This document shows positions 35,871 to 48,048 of a DNA stretch of 64,000 bases, piece after piece. Under the pieces are notes generated by a model. It was not told the origin of the DNA, searched no databases, and was given only the letters and a program-made list of their open reading frames with translations. Made by a program: the position numbers and the translations under genes. The number at the start of each line of letters is the position of its first letter. Position 1 is the stretch's first letter. Origin of the DNA: Erythrocercus mccallii (taxonomy: Eukaryota; Chordata; Aves; Passeriformes; Dicruridae); NCBI GenBank assembly GCA_013397435.1, contig VZRG01000159.1:520816-584815 (forward strand), written 5' to 3'.

Positions 35871-36786
35871 TGGGTCGGGCGGAGCGGACCCAATACCCTG
35901 CTAATACGAGTAGCCAGATGTAGGGATAACAAGGGCATCAGGCAGCTAAGGGCAGGATAGAAGTAAGATGCTTGGTGTTCCTTAGAAAAGGAATTCCTCA
36001 CTAGGGTGCACAGCCTTGATTTCACTGCTGCTGCGCAAAGGGAGTGGGGGTTAAAGTTGGTTTTGTGAGAGAAAGTAATCTAGCAGGAAGTATAAAGAGT
36101 GACTCAAATCAGAATTACTTGCCATGTGAAGATCTGTCACTAGGTGTTATTTGTCTGGCGCTTGAGCTCTGTGGTTCACAATAAAATAAATAAGAAATGT
36201 TTCTTCTTATTATAGTACTCTTTAAGCCCCATCTTTAAGGAAACGTTTTGTGGACAAAGTCCAAGCCAGCCAGGCATGAATTACGTGCATCAGCACTAGA
36301 AGCCCTTACCTTGGGCTTTGCTCATAACATACAAAGTATACTCAGCATTGCGCTCAGGCTAGCCTCATGCAGTCTGTACTTCACCCAAAGCATCCAACCA
36401 AGTATGACTTCTATTAAATGATGCTTGGTTACAACTTAGTAAAGAGTCTTGCTTTTCAAAACACTGACAAAAATTCCTACCAGAAATGAATGCTGTGTTT
36501 AAAAGGATGTGCAGGAAAAATAATAAAAATTTGTCTGAATGTATAAAGTACTGCTGAAAATGCTGTGTTTGTTACTGTATATTGAAGTAAAGCTCTCCAT
36601 GTTACACTTAGTACTGAGCCTGGTTTTATGACATGTCTGGAAGTAGAAATGCTTTCATCTGTAGGGACTTAAACAACACTTAAACTTGACCTACTAATTT
36701 GTATAGATAAGAATTACTAGAAACTCAAACTTGTGTGTGTATCTGCACAATTACAAATTAATTTGGCTTTGCTAGAAAATTTGATG
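35871..36786. other. Intergenic, nothing recognised
   Basis: AT-rich flank upstream of the GJB2 CpG island. No element identified. Confidence 0.45.
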
Positions 36787-38475
36787 TCATAGAATATTCT
36801 GACTTGAAAGGAACCCACAAGAATCATCAATTCCAACTGCTGGCCCTGCACAGGACACCCCAAGAGTCACACCATGTGCCTGAGAACATTGTCCAAATAC
36901 TTCTTGAACTCTGTCAGACTTGGTGCTGGAACCACTTCCCTGGGGAGCCTGTTCCAGTGCCCAACCATCCCCTGGGTGAAAAACCTTTTCCTAATGTCCA
37001 ACCTGAACCTTCCCCGATACAGCTCGAGGCCATTCCCTTGGGTTCTGTCACTGGTCATCAAAGGGGAGAGGTCGATGTCTGCTTCTCTGCTTCCCCTCAC
37101 AAGGAAGTTGCAGACTGCAATGGGGTCTCCCCTCAGTCTCCTCCAGGCTGAACACACCAAATGACCTCAGCCACTCCTCATACGGCTTCCCCTCCAGACC
37201 CTTCACCATCCTCGTTGCCCTCCTTTGGACACTCTCCAGTAATTTAATATCTTTCTTCTATTGTGGCACCCAAAGCTGCCCCCAGCACTGGAGGTGAGGC
37301 TGCCCCAGCTCAGAGCAGAGCAGAACAATCCCCTCCCCTGCCCTGCTGGCCATGCTGGGCCTGATGCCCCCCAGGACAGGATTGGCCCTCCTGGCTGCCA
37401 GGGCTCTGCTGCCTCATGTTCAATTTGCCACAGACCAGGACCCCCAGGTCCCTTTCCATGGCACTGCTCTCCTGCATCTCATTCCCCAGCCTGTCCATAC
37501 ATCCAGGTATTATAAACGCATACGATAAAGTTGACTTTTGCAAATATTAAAGCAAGTGCTATATGGATATAGTTCTTATTTTCTGCTATCAGCAAGGCTT
37601 GGGCATGGTAGTTGGATAGCTGATATACAGTTATGCTTGTAATTGAACTGCCTGTCTGGTTGGGATAACACCCAGCAAACAAGTGAAGAGGATTCTGCTA
37701 TTGATATGCCAACTATCAGCATCTGCCATCTGAAGAAAGTATGGACCACAGCCCAAACTGGAGGTGATAATGAAGACACAATCAAGAAACACGTGTACTC
37801 TAAAAAGATGGACCCAAGAAAAGACCATGATAAGCAGTTCCTGGAATATAGAAACTAGTTCTTAGAAAATAAGCTGATGCAATAGAAAAGGTATTTAAAG
37901 AAGACCTCTGAAATAGCAAACTGTGGACTTGGCTGAATGCCAAGTCACCTGGCCGTAACTTGTAATTTTTTTCTTGTCTCCCAATTGTCTTACTCTTTTA
38001 ATTTTTTTATTAAACCTATTTCTTAAAATTTAAAAAGTGAACCTCATCATTCACACAGGGTTGCCCCATCCCAGGTGCAGAATCCAACACTTTCCCTTCT
38101 TGAACTTCGTCTGGTTGGTGATTGCCCAGCCTCTGATTTGTCCAGGTCTCTCTGCAGGGCCTCCCTGCCTTCGAGGGAGTCAACAGCTCCTCCCAATTTA
38201 GTATGGTTGGCAAACGTAGTATTCCTTCCAGTTCTGCGTCTAAGTCATTTATGAAGATGTTGAAGAGCACAGGGCAGAAGATGGAGCCCCGTGGAACCCC
38301 AGTAGTGACAGGTCACCAGTCTGATGTCACTCCATTCCCTGTACCCTTTGTGCCTGACCTGTGAGCCAGTTGCTTACCATGTTTGCATGATGTGTTTATC
38401 CAGCTGTGTGGCTGGACATTTTGTCCAGAAGGGCACTGTGAGGGTATTAAAACCTTCACTGAAATCTAAGATCTT
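36787..38475 (-). repeat. CR1 LINE, antisense, split by an LTR insertion
   Basis: The antisense CR1 3' end starts 'tcatagaatattctgacttg' and runs through 'cctggggagcctgttccagt', 'ctgaacacaccaaatgacct' and 'cccaggtccctttccatggc' up to 37507. It resumes at 38058 with 'ttgccccatcccaggtgcag' and continues into reverse-transcriptase-region sequence ('gtcatttatgaagatgttga'; 'gtgtttatccagctgtgtgg') to about 38475. The two parts join in the consensus order, so this was one copy about 1.1 kb long before the insertion at 37508-38057. Confidence 0.9.
37508..38057 (-). mobile_element. Degenerate solo LTR inserted in CR1
   Basis: About 550 bp interrupts a CR1 precisely between adjacent consensus positions. 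On the minus strand it starts TGTGTGAATGATGAGGTTCA, close to the start of the LTR at 52434-53221 (TGTGAGAAATGAGGTTTAAG), and it ends TTTATAATA where that element ends TTTATGACA. A target duplication is not clear, probably lost to mutation. No protein-coding content is supported. Confidence 0.65.
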
Positions 38476-41400
38476 TAAATAATCTAAAAAGAAAGATCTT
38501 GAATAGTTAACTATGTTTTATTAAATGATACCCTGGTTTGATACATAGTAATTGTAAATTCTTGGAAGAAACTGGCAGCTCCTGTTGCTCAGTATTGCCA
38601 CAGTGTTTTTCATTTACAACAAAACAAATTCTATGTTAAAGCTGAGTGCTATTTTTAGTTTCCTTGGTTTTTGTTTGCTTGTTCATGTAGGTAATGCTTT
38701 ATTTGGGAAGGAGAGGGAAATCCTAGCAAGGAATTCTGACAGAGCATAAATCCAGGCTTGCAGGCTTGTGGCTACGCTTTTCTTAACACCTGTCTCATTG
38801 GCAGGAGGTGCAAGAGAGAAGTTTTAACAACTCTGGAATCTGTAAAGGTTCATCTGTAAGGAAGGGGTAGCACTGAAGCTGGTGAATGATACCAAGTGTT
38901 CGTGTATATACAGAACATGTTTCTTGTGGGTCATAAAGTAATGCGGAAATAAAAGCTTTATACAAATAGGAAAATAAATACTGTTGTAACTTCCTCAACT
39001 CAGAAACAGGTTTTAGCTTATCTCAGGATAGCAGAAATCTTGGCATCATCTCCCAGTAATGCCCTATGGCTTTCCAAAGCCTGTCTTCATCTCTGCATTT
39101 AACAGCCCCCAGGCACCTCCAGAGGCTCTGTCTGGATCTATACTTTTAATATTTTTGATACCATTTGTTTTACTCTCTACTTTGCCTAACTATGTTTTGA
39201 TATCATCTCTATATGGCTTATATAAATATGTAATATTTATCCTATATATAAATATAAATATATATATATAAAAATCCACATGGTCCTGAAGTAATTAACT
39301 CAATAGCTTAATTACGTGTGGTGAAAGAGAAAAAAAGTTTTATTTCCTGAAAACTTGTTCTTAGATAATTTCATGGAACATTCCTGAGTCCTCACCATTG
39401 GGAGTAATAGTTAATTGTTTTTCCCTGTTCATTGCCTGTGCATAAACTTCTGTCATATCCTCTCTCCATCCTTTTTATCCTGTGCTGAAAGGCCTAATTT
39501 GTTGAAGCTCCATGCAGGAGCTGTTATATTCTCATCACAACTTCTGATGTATGTAATTTTTACAAGAGCAGTCCAAGTACCTGCACAGTTTATAAATTCA
39601 CAGAGCAATGCTTGCTGTGGCATTCACCATAATTTTCTATAACACCTATTTACTTGTTTTCATTTTTCAGATACATTATGGCAATAAGTTGATTTTTTTC
39701 ATAGTCTGTCCAAGATTCTTTCCCAAGCATTGTTAGAAATTAGAAGAGTACCTCCTGGGGTATATATATGCCCATACACTTGAATAGATATATTTTGAAC
39801 GAATTTTCACAGTGTTTACATCAGCAGATGCCCAGGTTCGCTTGCAATTTTATTATCTCGTCACACTGGATAAGATCTGCTATTCCTCATGGTCAGGTTT
39901 AGTTTTGACAATCACAAAGCACCACTTCTACAATTCGCAAAGATTTTCATTTTTGCTGATTCATATGTGTAACAGCCTCCCTATTCAACAGTTTAGCTTC
40001 AAATGAGGCTCTCTCAACACCTAGCAGCTTACTCACTACTTGTCTTGCACAACTGTGATTAATCAACTATCAGCAGCTATAGACTCAGACCACACTTTGG
40101 AAATAGTTTTCATTTCTTTGAGGCTGGATTAAATCACCCTAAAACAACATGTTACACCTAGCATTTTTGCACTAACATCAGCAATAAAAGTGCCTTTCCA
40201 GTTCAACTCAGCATGTGTAACCAGTTTGCCTCTCCTGTTCACTCATTTTAGTCATTATACTACCAAAAATGCTGTACTTGCTTAGCCCTTGAGCAAATGA
40301 TTTTGTCTCTTTCGATATCTTTACATGTATATTAATGTCTGAAATAGGTATCCAGTAATTTTTATTATGTTCACTTTAATTGCCCTCCCAGCCTTTTAAG
40401 AAATAAGCTTTTTATTTTATAGAAAAGTGCCTGAAGTGCTGTTGGCAAGGTCTGGCTAATACAACTACATGGTTGTAGGAGCTCAAAGGCATAAAGCCAT
40501 AGCTTCCATGTCTGTTACATAGCATTGAATTCTTAAAGCTTACAGAGCCACCATGTTGGGTACAATTTTGCCTCCTCCTTCCCCACTAAGAAGTAATGGG
40601 CTCATGTGTCATTTTCAAGGAAGACTTTGTTTACAATGAACAAACTCTCATTGTTTGACATGAATACTTTGTCATCTTTCAGCTTTTTTTACAGTAAAAT
40701 GTTAATGTGATAAAAATATTGCTGTGATTTATGCTGTAGGAGGAGGATGAGGGATCGAGAGGCGGCTCTCTGTGTGAAGACAGCACTCGGTGCTTTTTGA
40801 TGTAAGGGCTGCAAAGATGCTGGTTTATATCAATGTTGCTGCAGGTGACTCTCAGTTCTCTGGCCACGGGCATCAATCTCCTGATCGTAGCAGTCTCCGC
40901 CAGACAAAGCTTAAGACCCCTGACAAAAGAAGGCAGCACAGAAGACATCAACCTTCTCCTATGTTTGCTGCCTAGTTCTAACAATTCAGGAGACTACTGG
41001 AGAGGGACTACTCTCAGTAAGAGCTGTCTTCCAGAAGTTCCTCAAAATCATCTTCCAAATTTATTTCATAAAGCAGCATGGGTTCTACCTTTTCTCTTGC
41101 CTGTGCAGGATAACAAGAAAGTTAAACAGGTTTCATCATTTCTCCAGCTGTAAAAAAGACGCTTTAACACAACACTTAAGTGACACATTTTGAAGTGTCA
41201 ATAGCTGCCCGATCCTTTGTTTCAACCCCCTGTGGCAACCAGAATTTTCTTTGTACTAGCTGTTTGCCTTTCGTCCCTAATTAGAATAGACAAGTATGCT
41301 TCCCTCAACTTCTCAGGTCTTTAGTCCAAGCCCCGCAGCTCCAGAGACATCTTCACAGGGCCGCGCCTGTGCCCTCAGGGGCACATCTGGCTGGCCCAGC

Positions 41401-41530
41401 TCGCCTTGCAGCTCTCAGGGTCTGCACTGCCCTCAGCTCCACAGCCTCTGGTCCTGCTTGTGCACAAAGACTCAAACCTCTTCACGGTTAAGGCAGAGTC
41501 TGTGCGTAGGACCCCTATTTCCTACCAGTG

Positions 41531-41532
<2 letters not shown>

Positions 41533-41576
<44 letters not shown>
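41533..41576. repeat. Poly-A tract, 44 bases
   Basis: An uninterrupted run of 44 A residues at 41533-41576. It could be the tail of a retrotransposed insertion, but the sequence upstream matches no element I recognise. The length may also be affected by sequencing. Confidence 0.95.
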
Positions 41577-41578
<2 letters not shown>

Positions 41579-44500
41579 GATATGATGGGGAGTTTCATGT
41601 GAGAGAGTGATACCTTTTCACAGACAGGGTCACAGAGATGCACAGTAAGGCCAGGAATGGGCAGAGCAGGGTCTGTGAAGGAGCTTTATCATTTTCTTTA
41701 TGTCTGGGGAGGTGCTTTCCACTGTCTCTCAGAAATAATCTCTCCCCAAAGAAGAGGGGTGTGGGGCACAGCCAGAGCTAGGGCCAGACCTTACTTTGAC
41801 CAATTCCCACCCTTTGCCATGCATATTCCATGTCTGTAAATGCACTGAGTTCAGGAAAACTTCTCAGGTTTGCCAGGAACACTTTTAATCTTTGATGCTT
41901 ATCTGAGGAGGTTTTGTCCTTCTCTGTCTCTTGGAGAACACAGAGACTAGAAGAAACCCGCATTAATTTGCTTATTCACAGATGAGGGTGGAAAGAAGAT
42001 AGTGAGAGATATCGGTGGCAAATACTGAGGCTGGGGAGAGAAATTGCTAAAAGCTGGGATTATAGAGCTTTTATGGACAGCCATAAAAGCTGCTAAATAC
42101 AAAGGGTAGTGCCAGTGAGGAGAGGCTGGATGCCAACAATGAGAAAGGATCTGACTCTGCACACCCCACAAAGAGAAAGGGAAGATGTGGGTGGGAAGCG
42201 TTGTGATTAAAATTTCTGGTGTGAGTCGTTGGACCCAGTGACAGGAACTCATGGGGGTGGTGGGGAAGCAGGCAGTATCTGAGAACGATGTATGATTCCT
42301 CCATTGAAATTGGGCTGGATTCACACCTTTTGCGTTGTTTCAATTTAATTGGAATAAAGTACATTCTCTTGTTCCTTTTGTTAGTTTTCAAATCGTTGAC
42401 TACATGACTGATCCAGCAGTTTGCCAGGGTCTGAAATTCATGTCCTGAATCAGAATAAAAACAAGAATAGGATGATTCAGTAACCACATGGTTGCACCTA
42501 TGTATGCATCATATGAACCAACTCATTTCTTGCATGCAAGTATATAATGGGAACATTTCCTCTTGCTAAACTATTCAGAGATAAAGGAGTTGAACTGGGA
42601 GTTGAAAGGAGTTGGGAAGGAAGAGTCATGAGGAACTGAAGGGATACAGTTGAAATTTCATGCTGTTAACAAAATCAAGAAAAGCAGTGACTATTAAAAA
42701 GAGCTTTCCAGGCAGAACCTATGGTCAAGCCCGCACCAACCTCTTCTTCCAACAGATCCATGCTAGGTTATAGCTGTGCCTGGAGGTCGTGTGTCTGTGC
42801 GGTGCTCTCGGTCAGTGACAATCTCAGGGCCCTTTGGGTGCTATCCCCATGCCCAGTGGTAATCTCTGGAGCAATGCCCATGAGAACATGCTTGTGAAGC
42901 TGCCTGGGATGTAACCAGGCTGTGCCCCAGGACGTATGGACAAGTCAAATTCTCAAATGCCCACTCTCTGTTTTTTCATTCCCTAGATTGTCTTCATTCC
43001 CCACTTCAAAACCTTTTTCCTGGCAATTCAGCTACTTGTGAAACACCAGCCACACATCCCTTCAGAGGCTCCTTCACATGTCAAAGCCAAGTGGCTCTCT
43101 CTTAGTTTGTGGTATCCAAGAGCAAGGGCTCCACTGCCACTGATGGTTGAATACAATTTAGCACATTGCAAGGGATTTATGCACATAATTTGGAGAATGC
43201 TCAAAATCTGCTGACTTTCAGCAGTCATCTGTGCTCAGTGCAGGAGATTAAAAAAGAGCATAGGGTGACAGAGTAAGATTGTTATGCTGATGAGGCAAAA
43301 TCTGCAGCACCTGGAGAGCTCTTGGGCACTGAAGCATACAAAGCTGTGTGCAAAGCTGACACTGGTGCCCCTGTGCAGAGACAACATTAGGAGAGCTCCT
43401 GTCCTGACAGGAACCAAGCAGGCAGCTGCATGCTCAAACTTGACTGCTGTTAGTCAATGGGCAACAATTTGGAGCTATAAAGGTAACAGAAATTATGCAA
43501 GACTGTGAGGCTCTGCTTTGTACAGGAAATAATAAAGGAAGCTGAAGCAGGCTTCAGGAAGACTTATTTGGCCAAGGGCCAGTAAGTATGTAATAAAAAA
43601 GGATATACATCCAGGTTATACACCACTTTATACCTAAGAGGGAAATGTTACCAGCAGTGGGGAGTGTCCAGCTTGCTGGAATGATTCTGCTGACCTGAAA
43701 CAACCAGACACAAAACCAAACAGCAAAGTACACAAAAATGCTGTTGAGCTGAGCACAGTTTTCTTTGTCAGAGGAAGGCAAATCGTGCTTCTCTGGGGTT
43801 TGGGGGATGTGGGGCTGGACTATAGCATAGCATTGATGCTTAGAAGGACTCTTAGTTCTGTGGTATAGACAAGCTCCAGACTAGCAGCACAAGTCTCAGA
43901 TAGTGTATTTGGTATGTGAAACTTCAGAAATAAGTGCATGAGTTAAGCCAGGGAAAGTGTTAGATGCCTTGCTAACATGAAAAAGCAAACAAATAAACAA
44001 CAACAGAAAATACCAAGGACTTTTTTACTAAAGTAATTATTCTGCAGCTGAATAAAATGTTCATGGGCCAGTGTGACCCTTTTCTTGTCCAAGAGTTTCT
44101 GGTTTGTTATATTCCTTTCCTGAATTTTCTACAGGTGATAAACAAATGTTAGGTATAAAGAAGAATTTTGATTTTTAAGGGCTGAGTAATGGTAAGTGCC
44201 TATAATTTATGACCTCTACTGATAAATTGGCATGACAGTTGGAAATAACTAGGGACTGAACCAGTATTTCATTTAAAGGATCAATAATTTATGACAGCAT
44301 AAATTATTATTAATAGTTATGAGAAGGGGGAAGTGGTGGTTTTTTATTCATCAGTTTCACAGCTCTTGTCTGTAGCAGGTTGGAAAGGGATAAGGATGTT
44401 GGCTCTTCCTCTGCTTTGTGCAATAAGAGGTGGAGAACACTTTGAACGTGACAGTATCCTTGGGGTATAAAGGCTGCTGGTGAAGAAATCCCTGGAACTC

Positions 44501-47500
44501 TTGCCTCAGTAGTCTGAATTATCTGTCTGCTATTTTATACTCTCCCTAACATCCTTACAAACTTTACATGTGTTCTTCCCAGTCCTGACTTTTCTAATAC
44601 CCACTTTTCATTGCCCAAAGGACAGTGTGTTTTCATCCCTGTCACTCTCCCCAGTCTTTTTGCCAGCAGCTGCCACAGGCTGGAAAAACTGAGAACTTGT
44701 GTCACTTCTGTGTTTGTTTTTGTTGGGTACCAAGAAATCTCTGGTGTGCAGAATAGTCCCAGAGAGAAGAAAGGCTTTTCCCTGGGTTTGACTGTGTGCT
44801 GGAAGGTGACTTTCAAGCTCTTTGAGGAGACTTGTACTGGCAGATCTGAAAAGAAGGTAAGCTGCAAACTGCCAGGATATTCCCTGAAAGATCTACACAT
44901 AGACTGAATCAGCTGGACTTGGAACAAGCCAAAGGGACCAGATTGTTTAGGACTGGATCAGCAATTATTGCCAAATTAATATGAGGAAGGAGTCCTTGAT
45001 TTCTGTCTCCAGAGGGTGGTGGAGCCCCAGGAAGATAATATTCCAGGTACCAGTGTCTCTCCTCCTTGCTTGTCATCATGGTGCTAACCACAGGAGTCCC
45101 AGCAGAGTCCACTGCAGAGATCTGTGGGCAGGGGTGTTATAGACACGGAAGAAACAGAGATATTATGCCAAGAAATTGCAAAGAGCCACACAGCATCTCC
45201 TCAAAAAAGTCACTGAGCTTATTCCTAACAAATGTAGGCATTCAGGATTATAAAAACTCCACGTAAACACAAGAAATATCCCTTTCAACCACCACCCAAA
45301 AGAAGAAAAACCAAATCCCTTTGGGCCAGGAGTGTTTCTAACTCTGCTCTTCGTTTTATTCAAGTACACCATAAAGGGATTTGCCTCAGGCAGGGAAAAG
45401 TGGACATCCAACAAAACCACTGTCTTTTGCAATGTTTGCATTATCCATGTACTCTCAGTACATAAAATCCAGGATGAAGTCAAGGGCTCCAGCTGAACAG
45501 GTGCTTGGTCTTCCTAGCATAATTTACTGGGTCAGTAGATAATTTCTTTTGCTAAGAAATAAATTTTTGGCAGGTTGCTGCTCCTTATTTGAGATTCTTT
45601 CTCAGCACCATCACATGCCTGCTGCTAGGTGGTTCCTGTCTGAACTGACGTTTTTATGAGTAAATGGTGGGTGGCAGAATAAACTGACCATGGGGAAAAA
45701 AATCTATTCCTTTGTTGTTTGACTACATAAAAGGGTAGCATTATGAAAAAGAGGTTGGAATTGCTTGAGACATGCTCAAGAAGTGCCCAAACCCCACACA
45801 TTAAGTACATGCTGAGTTGTGTTAGCTGGGGGTTCCTTACCAGAGCTTATCCGTGCTAGGATACCCCTCCAAGAGATCCCCAGTATAACCCCCAACACTT
45901 TTTGGAGATCACTTCTGCCCCATGCTGCTGTGTCTGATCTCAGCAGCAGCCACGGGCTGGCCATCCCTCTGCTGCACACACCTCAATTTCTCTCTTCTCT
46001 CCAACCTGTGTGTGCAGTCCCTTCTCAGTCTGGCACTGTGAAGCACTGTGATGTCTTTTGTGGTCAAGGCAGCATGGAGGAACTGGGTGTTGGGCTCTCT
46101 TGGCACATAGCTAAGTACAAATGCAAAAAGCAAGAAAAAGTTGCTCCCCAAATATGCTGGGGTTTCAGAGAAAATGGAGAGGATGGGAAGAGAGGCAAAT
46201 TTCAGGTCTTGGTGACTCATAGGCTGTGAGGTTCCAAACCAAAATGAGACCAGGAGGCATTCACAGTGGGCCTCACCTCCTGGGACCAGTGTGGGGAGGG
46301 AACACAGTGCTCCCACTGGCATTTGGACTGGCTGATGTCCTGAGTTGTGCAGGGAATGTTGTCTGGACGCCAGAAAAATGGGATTAAAACAACCTTACGG
46401 GAACTCTGTACATGTTTAGTTTGTGGAAAAAGTGTAAAATAAATCAGGTCTAAACCACACCAGGTGTTTTACTGCTAGATATTTTATCATTATGGGTAGA
46501 GCATCAGGTACAGGTGCTCATAAATCACTTGCAGTAGTTTCTATTATTTCAAAAGGGATGGAATCTACTGGAAATTATTTGGATTGACAGCATATATGTG
46601 AAGCCACAAGGAAATTCCATTCAAGATCAGAACATGCAGAATTTTCAGTTCCTGCCAGGGATTGCAATTACTGTTGGAACACTTTATTTCCAAACTGCAA
46701 CCCACAGCCCCAGGTGAGGTCATTCTTCCTTGTGTCAAGACATGTTGCATTGTTGTGCAGCCCATTGTACCTCTTGGGAACAGGTATTTTGCCTGTAAGT
46801 CAGCAAAATTCACATGCCTGTCTATGACTTCAGAGACATGAAATAAAAAACATAAGGGCATAAACCCCAAGATTGTCAATGCCCTTTTAGCTATGCATAG
46901 CTCCAGTTGTCCCGGTTGATTGTATTTGCATCTCTTTTTCCTTTTCTGTGGCACTCAGTACACTTCCAGCACTACCCAGTAATGTAACAGCACTGCCTGC
47001 TGATGTGAAAATCACAGCATGATCCTTAAAAATAGCTAAATTAATTATTATTTTTGCTTTTGCTTATTTGACATGTGCTATGACAGATTTGTGCCTTCAG
47101 GAATAAAACAGCTTGTGCTCCCTTTGAAATTCCAGAGAGCAGAGGGAGAGATGGGGAAAGTTGTCTAAATACTTTCCAATTAGGCCTAGAAGTTACTGGC
47201 CAGGTTTCTGAAATCCACTTTCTGGAAAGCATTGCGTTTCTATACCACAGCCCGAGACAGCTGGTGGGGGCTTGTGAGCTGTGCCTGTGGTGGGGGAGGT
47301 GTTCTCACCTCTCTCCCTTGAGGTTAGATGGAGAGGTGAGATTGAACCCTGCAGTCTAAAGGAATCACTTCGGCAACATGTTTCAGTCCTCAGTGGTGTT
47401 CTCCACCCTCTGAAAATTATAAGTTAAACCCCATAATAACAGATGTTTGGGCTTTTGCTGTCAGTGTTGCTGGGCTTGGCTAGTGCTGAGAATTTGTTCA

Positions 47501-48005
47501 AATTGGTTTCGCAGCACCGACAGCTTACCAAAATAAACTAAAATAATGTATCCAAGCTTTAGATTAACTGAAGTATATCTACCACAGGAATTTCCCAGGA
47601 ATTTATCAAGGCAAATATAAAATCAATTTAGTTAATCAAAGCAGCCTTTCTGATATAGGAAATGCTCAAGCAAGATCAAATAGCCCTTATTCTTCAAGCA
47701 TTCTTCAAGTCCAATACTTCAAGTATGATCCGGGTGAATTTGATTCTGCTTCAGATTTGCAGATTGTGACATCTTATTTCTAATATTCACCTTTTTTCAT
47801 AGCTTAGCAAGTGTGTAAAAAAGTAATATTTCTTCCTATCTTTCTAACAGATCCATCAAGAAACAATGCATTTTCTGCTGGATTTTTATCATGTTTAATA
47901 GCTGGCTATTCTTCAGTGGTCGATTGGATAATACCTCCCAGCTCTTTGGTGAATGACGCTGTAAAATACCAGAACTGTTAAAAAAGGAAAAAAAAAAAGA
48001 AAAAA

Positions 48006-48048
48006 GAGGAGAGGAGAGGAGAGGAGAGGAGAGGAGAGGAGAGGAGAG
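48006..48048. repeat. (GAGGA)n microsatellite
   Basis: About 8.6 perfect copies of the 5-bp unit gagga, preceded by an A-rich run from 47988. Purine-only on this strand. Confidence 0.97.

Noticed and set aside
34790..35960. Open frames of 275, 191 and 134 codons across the GJB2 CpG island
   Set aside because: They arise from the 14-bp minisatellite (repeated MARLGWHGWDGTAG-type peptides), the pentamer array and stop-poor GC-rich DNA.
36867..37164. Minus-strand 97-codon frame with the motif FFTQGMVGHWNRLPREVV
   Set aside because: This is the translated 3' part of a CR1 LINE, a well-known spurious protein in bird genomes.
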